A stretch of DNA of 11,155 nt from JANNMJ01 sp031397815 (lineage in GTDB: Bacteria; Bacteroidota; Bacteroidia; Cytophagales; Hymenobacteraceae), in contig JANNMJ010000107.1 of the NCBI GenBank assembly GCA_031397815.1, positions 1 to 11,155 on the forward strand, read 5' to 3'. A model generated the notes under the pieces. The model saw only the letters and a list, made by a program, of their open reading frames with translations. It was not told where the DNA came from and ran no database searches. The position numbers and the translations under genes are program-made. Of the stretch, positions 6,765 through 11,155 are shown one piece after another; positions within the stretch are counted from its first letter, which is position 1, and the number at the start of each line of letters is the position of its first letter.

Positions 6765-6782
6765 CTAGCTACTGAGAGGCTC

Positions 6783-6800
6783 AGACCCGGGGAAGGGTCT
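6783..6800 (-). terminator. Small hairpin just after rpmA
   Basis: AGACCC (6783-6788) pairs with GGGTCT (6795-6800) around a 6-nt loop, two bases past the rpmA stop. It is weak and not followed by T residues. It may protect the 3' end rather than terminate. Confidence 0.35.
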
Positions 6801-6802
6801 AA

Positions 6803-7081
6803 CTACTCGGCGACGGCGACGGCGCCCTCGAAAGGCACAACCGACACGTACGACCGGTTCTCGCGACCTTTCTTGAACTCCACAACGCCATCGGCCATTG
6901 CGAAGATCGTGTGGTCACGGCCGATGCCGACGTTCACACCGGGGTGGTGCTTCGTGCCGCGCTGGCGAACGATGATGTTGCCGGAGAGCACCACTTGCCC
7001 GCCGAAGAGTTTCACGCCGAGGCGCTTCGAGTGCGATTCACGGCCGTTGTTACTGGAGCCTACGCCTTTCTTGTGTGCCAT
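6803..7081 (-). CDS. rpmA: Large ribosomal subunit protein bL27
   Basis: A 92-residue bL27. The basic N-terminal arm MAHKKGVGSSNNGRESHSKR reaches the peptidyl-transferase centre of the 50S subunit and stabilises tRNA. LGVKLFGGQVVLSGNIIVRQ, RGTKHHPGVNVGIGRDHTIF and ADGVVEFKK are the conserved core of the family. The N-terminus starts directly with AHKK, so there is no cleaved leader of the Firmicutes type. It follows rplU by 84 bp on the same strand, the near-universal rplU-rpmA order. Confidence 0.98.
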   Translation of the reverse strand: MAHKKGVGSSNNGRESHSKRLGVKLFGGQVVLSGNIIVRQRGTKHHPGVNVGIGRDHTIFAMADGVVEFKKGRENRSYVSVVPFEGAVAVAE

Positions 7082-7086
7082 TTGTT

Positions 7087-7107
7087 GGGTTTCAGGTTTC
7101 GGGTTTC
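7087..7107 (-). repeat. 7-bp tandem repeat upstream of rpmA
   Basis: On the minus strand three units read GAAACCC, GAAACCT, GAAACCC and end five nt before the rpmA start codon, in place of a Shine-Dalgarno. A small hairpin (GGGTT at 7118-7122 with 7127-7131, plus-strand bases) lies further upstream in the rplU-rpmA spacer. Confidence 0.7.
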
Positions 7108-7165
7108 GCGGGAAGTCGGGTTCGAAAACCCACCCGTGAAGCCGGTCAACAGAATGCGTTTCGGA

Positions 7166-7474
7166 TTAGCCGATCGTTTCGATCAGGACTTTGGTGTAGC
7201 TGGAGCGGTGACCGATGGTCTTGCGGTAGCCTTTGCGGCGCTTCTTCTTGAACACGCGGATTTTGTCGCCGCGAAGCTGTTCCAGAATCTTGCCGCTCAC
7301 TTTTACACCGCTCAGGGTAGGGGCGCCTACGCGCACCGTGCCGTTTGCTTCGGTCAGCAACACGTTGCCGAACTCCACTACATCGCCCACGTTGCCGGCC
7401 AGGCGGTTGGCGTACACGTACTTGCCCGCCTCGACTTTAGTCTGCTGCCCGGCGATTTCGACGATTGCGTACAT
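7166..7474 (-). CDS. rplU: Large ribosomal subunit protein bL21
   Basis: A 102-residue bL21, a 23S rRNA-binding protein of the 50S subunit. MYAIVEIAGQQTKVEAGKYV at the N-terminus is the family hallmark, followed by VGAPTLSGVKVSGKILEQLR and the basic C-terminal block KIRVFKKKRRKGYRKTIGHR (71-90), which contacts rRNA. The frame is open upstream to 7636, but those 54 residues are unlike bL21 and lie across a consensus promoter, so the ATG at 7472-7474 is the start. It is first gene of a dicistronic unit with rpmA. Confidence 0.98.
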   Translation of the reverse strand: MYAIVEIAGQQTKVEAGKYVYANRLAGNVGDVVEFGNVLLTEANGTVRVGAPTLSGVKVSGKILEQLRGDKIRVFKKKRRKGYRKTIGHRSSYTKVLIETIG

Positions 7475-7505
7475 CGGATTTCTCTCGTTTGGTCTATTGG
7501 GGCTG

Positions 7506-7537
7506 CAAAAGTAGCTGGTTTCCTGCAATCTGCCAAA
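7506..7537 (-). promoter_or_regulatory. Bacteroidota sigma-70 promoter of rplU-rpmA
   Basis: On the minus strand TTTG (plus bases 7534-7537) is followed after 20 nt by TACTTTTG (plus bases 7506-7513). This matches the Bacteroidota -33 TTTG and -7 TAnnTTTG elements with suitable spacing, about 31 nt before the rplU ATG. It is the best promoter in the window. Confidence 0.8.
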
Positions 7538-7602
7538 CGGAATCGTAAGATTCTGCGCAGATAGCGGGGGAGATACCATTCTGCAACGGCTTCGATAAAA
7601 AG

Positions 7603-7721
7603 TTATCCACACTGTTTTGGGGTCTGGATTAGGCAAATGTTACCAAATACTGCCCCGTAAGCGGCTTTTTTTGTGGACAACCGCGGTTATCCACAGAACA
7701 AATGGGGATAACTGTGGATAA
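7603..7721. promoter_or_regulatory. DnaA-box cluster
   Basis: Perfect TTATCCACA boxes lie at 7603-7611 (+), 7687-7695 (+) and 7713-7721 (-). One-mismatch boxes lie at 7672-7680 (-, TTGTCCACA) and 7703-7711 (-, TTATCCCCA). The boxes at 7687 and 7713 form a perfect 10-bp inverted repeat. The cluster sits upstream of both the rplU and the nrdB promoter. In E. coli DnaA boxes control nrdAB, so a role in nrdB regulation is plausible. A replication origin is the alternative. Confidence 0.75.
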
Positions 7722-7782
7722 TCCACTGCCACCAATCTTCTTTGAGTTAATCTTCCGGAAAGCGCTGCGCGGCGGCGGGTTG

Positions 7783-7790
7783 TAATTTTG
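7783..7790 (+). promoter_or_regulatory. Probable -7 box of nrdB
   Basis: TAATTTTG matches TAnnTTTG exactly, about 100 nt before the nrdB ATG and about 60 nt after the last DnaA box. There is no TTTG at the -33 position, so an activator may be needed, or another promoter may be used. Confidence 0.45.
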
Positions 7791-7891
7791 AAGCCTCGTC
7801 TGCCCCCCGCCAACCTTCTCCCCAGACGGTGGTTATGGGGGCGTTGGGCGGGCAGATTCCGTCCCAAACTTCCTTTCCTGCACGTCGCTTT

Positions 7892-8854
7892 ATGGAGCCG
7901 ATCCTCACCGAGAATAAGAACCGCTTTGTGCTGTTCCCGATTCAGCACGCCGACATCTGGCAGATGTACAAGCAAGCCGAAGCGTCCTTCTGGACGGCCG
8001 AGGAGATCGACCTCTCGCAGGATCAAAAGGACTGGGAGAACCTCAACGACGGCGAGCGCCACTTCATCTCGCACGTGCTGGCGTTCTTCGCCGCGTCCGA
8101 CGGGATCGTGAACGAGAACCTGGCGGTCAACTTCATGCAAGAGGTTCAGTCGCCGGAGGCGCGGTGCTTTTATGGGTTTCAGGTGATGATGGAGAACATC
8201 CACTCCGAAACCTATTCGCTCCTCATCGACACCTACATCAAGGATGGCGCGGAGAAGCACCGGCTGCTCAACGCCCTCGAAACGGTGCCCGCCGTGAGCA
8301 AGAAAGGCGATTGGGCAATCAAGTGGATCAACTCCGACAATTTCGCCGAGCGCCTCATTGCGTTCGCCGCCGTGGAAGGGATTTTCTTCTCGGGGTCGTT
8401 CTGCTCGATCTTCTGGCTCAAGAAGCGCGGCCTGATGCCGGGCCTCACGTTCTCGAACGAGCTGATCTCGCGCGATGAAGGGCTGCACTGCGATTTCGCG
8501 TGCCTGCTCTACAACAACCACTTGGTCAATAAGCTGCCGCAGGACCGGGTGCGCGCCATCATCTGCGATGCCGTCGAGATCGAGAAGGAATTTGTGACCG
8601 ATGCGCTCCCCGTGAACCTCATCGGGATGAACGCCAAGGCCATGGCGCAGTACATCGAGTTCGTCGCCGACCGGCTGTTGGTGTCCCTCGGCCTGCCGAA
8701 GTTCTACAACGCCACCAACCCATTCGACTTCATGGAAATGATCTCGCTCCAGGGTAAGACCAACTTCTTCGAGAAGCGCGTAGCCGAATACCAAAAAGCC
8801 GGCGTAATGAGCGAGCGGACCGACAACGTGTTCTCGCTGGACGAGGATTTTTAA
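7892..8854 (+). CDS. nrdB: Class Ia ribonucleotide reductase, beta subunit
   Basis: A 320-residue NrdB (R2) that houses the di-iron centre and tyrosyl radical used by NrdA to reduce ribonucleoside diphosphates. The expected metal ligands are all visible: Asp70 (FFAASDG), Glu101 and His104 (ENIHSETY), Glu162 (AVEGIFFSG), Glu196 and His199 (RDEGLHC). Tyr108, four residues after His104, matches the E. coli radical tyrosine Tyr122 in the EXXHXXXY pattern. The C-terminal tail DNVFSLDEDF is the probable NrdA-docking peptide. The ATG at 7892 starts MEPILTENKNRFVLFPI, the usual N-terminus in Bacteroidota. The frame is open back to 7829, but those 21 residues are not family-like. Its partner nrdA starts about 2.2 kb downstream, not next to it. 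Confidence 0.97.
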   Translation: MEPILTENKNRFVLFPIQHADIWQMYKQAEASFWTAEEIDLSQDQKDWENLNDGERHFISHVLAFFAASDGIVNENLAVNFMQEVQSPEARCFYGFQVMMENIHSETYSLLIDTYIKDGAEKHRLLNALETVPAVSKKGDWAIKWINSDNFAERLIAFAAVEGIFFSGSFCSIFWLKKRGLMPGLTFSNELISRDEGLHCDFACLLYNNHLVNKLPQDRVRAIICDAVEIEKEFVTDALPVNLIGMNAKAMAQYIEFVADRLLVSLGLPKFYNATNPFDFMEMISLQGKTNFFEKRVAEYQKAGVMSERTDNVFSLDEDF

Positions 8855-8949
8855 CCGCTTCCGTTTGTGCTGGATACCAGCTCCCACACTTGGCAGTAGC
8901 GGCAGCGTGGCCCTTGGGGCGGTTCCTGCATCAGTCGCTCCCTTCATCA

Positions 8950-8985
8950 AAAGGCCTTCTCGCTCACGGTAACGAGAAGGCCTTT
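8950..8985 (+). terminator. Terminator of nrdB
   Basis: A perfect 13-bp stem (8950-8962 with 8973-8985) ends in TTT and encloses a 10-nt loop, 95 bp after the nrdB stop. It separates nrdB from the following secreted-protein gene. Confidence 0.85.
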
Positions 8986-9121
8986 ATGCATTTGGGAGTC
9001 AATTAGATTAGAGATTGAAATTTATTTGCGTCCTTCGGCAGTATTTTACCGACGTTTATAGTCTTTGTAGCTGGGCGGGTCATGCAGGGAGGGCTGGTTT
9101 TACCTCTATTCCAAAACTTCA

Positions 9122-10645
9122 ATGCGTTTCCCTCTACTTTTCTCACTGGCGCTGGCTGCTTGCGGGCTTGGTGCAACCTCCGCGTCGGCTCAGGTAATTG
9201 GCGCGGCCGGTGACCTATGCCAAACGGCCACCATAATTCAAAGCGGCCAGACGGCCAACGGCACGCTGGCTGGCGCCGCCGATGATATTCCCGGCTTGAT
9301 CGGCTGCCAGCTCGGCTCGACTCAAACCAACTATCCGGAAGTGTGGTACACGTTTGTCGCCACCGGCCCGACACTGAGCTATCAGATCACCAGCCTGACC
9401 TCCGGCGATTCGCTCTCGTTGTATCTACTCGAAGGGCCGTGCGCCAACCTGACGCTGCGCACCAGTGACTGTGGCGTCTATTCGCTCGTGGGGACCCAAA
9501 ACAATCTCACGCAGGGCCAGACGTACTACCTCGCGATTACGGCGACTTCCGGCGCCGACTTTACGCTGGCCATCCAGCTCGGTAACCCGTTCGTATTCCC
9601 CGCCCAGGACTGTAACGATGCCGTCGTCCTGAACAACCTCGTGACGATTAACCAAGGCCCCCTGAATATGGGCGCTGGCCTCAACACCACCGAAGTCGAT
9701 TCGCGCAATTCGTGCTGGGGCGGCGGCGGCGAGCGTCAACCCAAGTGGTACCGCTTCACGGCTGGCGCGACGGGGCTGCTCGAATTCAATATCAACCCCC
9801 TCGACCCCAGCACCGATTACGACTGGGCCGTGTGGGACGTCACAACTGACGCGCAGGGCTGCACCACGAAGGGTAGCGCCATCGCCTGCAACTGGACGGG
9901 CGCCCAGGGCGCCACCGGCCTAAGCTCGTGCCCTACGCTGGAGCCGGGCTATCTAGGCGGCGACCAGTTCGACAACAAAACCACTGGGCTTACCGGGGCG
10001 GCGGCGCCGATTACCGTAGAGGCGGGCCACGTCTACGCGCTGCTGGTCGATAACTTCTCCCAGAGCACGACCGGTTATGATCTGACCTTCGGCGGGGTTT
10101 GTGTGCCCCGGCCGGGGCAGCAGCAGCCAGCGCCTATCGGGCTGGGAGCGGGCTTTACGACCTCCGCCCGGCCGGGAATGACCGCTACCTTCTCGCCCGC
10201 CGTGTCGGTTTCCAACAGCTTAGCCATTAGCTATCACTGGAGCTTCGGCGATGGCGGTACTTCGACGCTGCCGACACCAACGCACACCTACGCCACTGCC
10301 GGCACCTACTTCACGACGCTCGAAGTCACCGACCTACTCGGCACGGTTGCCACTTACGCCCGCTCGATCAACGTCACCGTCACCGGCCTTGCCGATGACG
10401 TGGCGCGCGCCATTCGCCTGACGCTCTCGCCGAACCCGGCGCAGCAGCAAGTCCGCCTGACCCTCGCTGAGCCGAGCGCGGTGGCCTCGGAAATACAGGT
10501 CTACAACGCGCTGGGCCGGTTGGTCCGGACGGTGCCGTTCGCGGCGCACACCGCCAGCACCGATATCGACCTCAACGGCCTGCGGGCGGGCGTTTACTCG
10601 GTACGCGTGGGCGGCGAAGTGCGGCGGCTGGTGGTGAACGAATAG
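9122..10645 (+). CDS. Secreted PKD-domain protein with type IX sorting domain
   Basis: A 507-residue exported protein. Residues 1-23 are a signal peptide, with probable cleavage after SASA. Two Cys-containing beta-sandwich regions follow: about 30-155, with EVWYTFVATGP like a pre-peptidase C-terminal domain, and about 162-328, with KWYRFTAGATG and DYDWAVWDV, a pattern common in Bacteroidota surface proteins. A PKD domain spans about 345-420 (YHWSFGDGG, HTYATAGTYFTTLEVTD). The last 75 residues (LSPNPAQQQVRL, IQVYNALGRLV, LRAGVYSVRVGG, LVVNE) are a type A T9SS C-terminal sorting domain, removed on export through the outer membrane. No catalytic motif is seen, so an adhesin or structural role is likely. 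LAAC at 11-14 could also be read as a lipobox. It is inserted between nrdB and nrdA with terminators on both sides. Confidence 0.9.
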   Translation: MRFPLLFSLALAACGLGATSASAQVIGAAGDLCQTATIIQSGQTANGTLAGAADDIPGLIGCQLGSTQTNYPEVWYTFVATGPTLSYQITSLTSGDSLSLYLLEGPCANLTLRTSDCGVYSLVGTQNNLTQGQTYYLAITATSGADFTLAIQLGNPFVFPAQDCNDAVVLNNLVTINQGPLNMGAGLNTTEVDSRNSCWGGGGERQPKWYRFTAGATGLLEFNINPLDPSTDYDWAVWDVTTDAQGCTTKGSAIACNWTGAQGATGLSSCPTLEPGYLGGDQFDNKTTGLTGAAAPITVEAGHVYALLVDNFSQSTTGYDLTFGGVCVPRPGQQQPAPIGLGAGFTTSARPGMTATFSPAVSVSNSLAISYHWSFGDGGTSTLPTPTHTYATAGTYFTTLEVTDLLGTVATYARSINVTVTGLADDVARAIRLTLSPNPAQQQVRLTLAEPSAVASEIQVYNALGRLVRTVPFAAHTASTDIDLNGLRAGVYSVRVGGEVRRLVVNE

Positions 10646-10672
10646 ACCGGTTTTTTTGACGATTGATTTGCG

Positions 10673-10699
10673 ACAGGCCGCCCAGATTGGGTGGCCTGT
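10673..10699 (+). terminator. Terminator of the T9SS-substrate gene
   Basis: A 12-bp stem with one G-T pair (10673-10684 with 10688-10699) and a 3-nt loop is followed by TTGCGTTTTAT, 27 bp after the stop codon. Confidence 0.85.
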
Positions 10700-10717
10700 T
10701 TGCGTTTTATAGTGGCC

Positions 10718-10750
10718 CGTTCAGTGCTCGTTCAGTGTCCATTCAGCTCA
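10718..10750. repeat. Three direct repeats with 11-bp spacing
   Basis: CGTTCAGTGCT (10718-10728), CGTTCAGTGTC (10729-10739) and CATTCAGCTCA (10740-10750) share the TTCAG core at exact 11-bp steps. Such phasing is typical of tandem sites for OmpR/PhoB-type regulators, but no regulator is identified here. Confidence 0.5.
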
Positions 10751-10779
10751 CTCTAAACCCCTGCATTTTTTTCACTCCC

Positions 10780-10804
10780 CCGCCCAATCATCCTACTTGG
10801 GCGG
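10780..10804. other. Hairpin upstream of nrdA
   Basis: CCGCCCAA (10780-10787) pairs perfectly with TTGGGCGG (10797-10804) around a 9-nt loop. It has no T tract on the plus strand. On the minus strand it would be followed by GGGGAGTGAAAAAAA, not a terminator. Confidence 0.5.
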
Positions 10805-10882
10805 CGGGCCGAGCTGCCCACAACCATTGTTCCACGCTGAGGGCGGAAAACCCAAAACCGCCCTATCGCAGCGGAGGGCGCG

Positions 10883-10891
10883 TGTGGATAA
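10883..10891 (-). promoter_or_regulatory. Perfect DnaA box upstream of nrdA
   Basis: The minus strand reads TTATCCACA, the same perfect box found three times upstream of nrdB. It lies 165 bp before the nrdA ATG. Confidence 0.6.
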
Positions 10892-11055
10892 ATTTTTCCG
10901 TGGAACATCGTCCGCCTCAGCGGGTTGGGGGCCTAACTTGCCTTCTGAACGGTAGCACGTTCCCCCTCAAGTAGCACTTTTCCGCGTTCCGAACTTTGGG
11001 TCGGCCGGTATTTCGTTTTCCGATTGTTCCACAATCATTCAGCACCTTTGGTAAA

Positions 11056-11155
11056 ATGCTCGTAATCAAGCGCGATGGCCGCCGCGAGTCGGTCAAGTTC
11101 GACAAAATCACTGCTCGTATTGAGAAGCTCTGCTATGGGCTGAATATGAGCTACG
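11056..11155 (+). CDS. nrdA: Class Ia ribonucleotide reductase, alpha subunit (5' part)
   Basis: Only the first 33 codons are in the window; the gene continues past the right edge. The N-terminus, MLVIKRDGRRESVKFDKITA then RIEKLCYGLN, is the beginning of the ATP-cone domain that senses ATP/dATP in class Ia NrdA proteins. The alpha subunit carries the active site and uses the NrdB radical. The ATG follows GGTAAA and no strong Shine-Dalgarno. Its expression presumably depends on signals in the 410 bp upstream, because terminators isolate it from nrdB. Confidence 0.93.
   Translation, partial: MLVIKRDGRRESVKFDKITARIEKLCYGLNMSY

Larger units (their letters stand above)
6326..6802. other. Convergent intergenic region with repeats
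   Basis: This 477-bp gap separates the convergent ends of the cyclase gene and rpmA. From left to right it contains a copy of an inverted-repeat end (6353-6361), a 16-bp tandem array, a 232-bp fold-back element and two hairpins near the rpmA end. Reading frames of 70-90 codons here run through the repeats and resemble nothing known, so no gene is called. Confidence 0.8.
7475..7891. other. Divergent rplU/nrdB intergenic region
   Basis: This 417-bp stretch has no gene of its own. It holds the rplU promoter (minus), a run of DnaA boxes, a probable -7 box for nrdB and a nrdB leader of about 95 nt. The leader can pair TCTGCCC near 7799 with GGGCAGA near 7848. Frames crossing it are upstream extensions of rplU and nrdB. 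Confidence 0.75.
10646..11055. other. nrdA upstream region
   Basis: This 410-bp stretch has no convincing gene; a 103-codon frame beginning at 10663 crosses a terminator and has no family character. It holds a terminator, 11-bp-spaced TTCAG repeats, a hairpin, a perfect DnaA box and three TGTTCCAC motifs. The sequence is less GC-rich than its neighbours in its right part. Confidence 0.7.

Noticed and set aside
6500..6775. Small plus-strand frames within the fold-back element
   Set aside because: They read through inverted repeats and a terminator stem and resemble nothing known.
7475..7636. 54-residue N-terminal extension of bL21
   Set aside because: It crosses a consensus promoter and two DnaA-box-proximal segments, and bL21 proteins begin at MYAIVEI.
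7799..7890. Riboswitch or NrdR box in the nrdB leader
   Set aside because: The leader can form a GC stem, but no conserved riboswitch core and no match to the NrdR consensus (ACACWATATATWGTGT type) were found.
7640..8950. 436-codon minus-strand frame opposite nrdB
   Set aside because: nrdB is unambiguous, with all metal ligands. The antisense frame has no family features and covers the DnaA boxes and promoter region.
9025..9067. Promoter of the T9SS-substrate gene (TTTG and TAGTCTTTG)
   Set aside because: The -7-like element has three instead of two spacer bases and the distance to the upstream TTTG is 30 nt, too long for the consensus.
10663..10974. 103-codon frame after the T9SS gene
   Set aside because: It starts before and crosses a strong terminator, contains regulatory-looking repeats, and has no recognisable domain or plausible start signal.

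Overview
The window reads as chromosomal DNA from a GC-rich member of the Bacteroidota, most likely a Cytophagales/Hymenobacter-like bacterium. This is judged from protein character and signals, not from a database search. The evidence is a secreted protein ending in a type IX secretion (Por) sorting domain, Bacteroidota-style -7 promoter boxes (TAnnTTTG) with little Shine-Dalgarno sequence, and class Ia ribonucleotide reductase proteins of Bacteroidota type. The content is mostly housekeeping and small metabolic genes. No phage, CRISPR array, defence system or transposase was recognised.

Layout. Bases 1-238 hold GC-rich palindromes and a strong terminator. From 239 to 1694 lies a divergent pair: an NmrA/QorB-like NAD(P)-binding oxidoreductase (minus) and an HxlR-family redox-type repressor (plus), with a candidate operator between them. 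Next is a membrane-anchored GH25 muramidase (minus, 1714-2685). A plus-strand run follows at 2808-6325: a VF530-family small DNA-binding protein, HemW (TTG start), an unrecognised protein with a very acidic central stretch, an alpha/beta hydrolase and a putative cyclase/kynurenine-formamidase-like protein. Gaps of 69, 35, 19 and 17 bp suggest an operon or overlapping operons.

The convergent gap 6326-6802 holds a 16-bp tandem array and a 232-bp fold-back element with 72-bp inverted arms, then the terminator of rplU-rpmA (minus, 6803-7474). The 417-bp divergent gap between rplU and nrdB carries a cluster of DnaA boxes, three of them perfect TTATCCACA. nrdB (7892-8854) is followed by its own terminator and a 507-residue secreted PKD/T9SS-sorting protein (9122-10645). 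nrdA begins at 11056 and runs off the right edge. The nrdA upstream region carries another perfect DnaA box.

Working together: NrdB and NrdA make the class Ia ribonucleotide reductase for dNTP supply. The shared perfect DnaA boxes upstream of both halves suggest that replication status may be coupled to their expression even though the pair is split by a secretion-substrate gene; the boxes by rplU/nrdB could alternatively be part of a replication origin. The oxidoreductase/HxlR pair resembles the qorB/qorR-type electrophile or quinone response arrangement. The remaining genes have recognisable families but no obvious common pathway.
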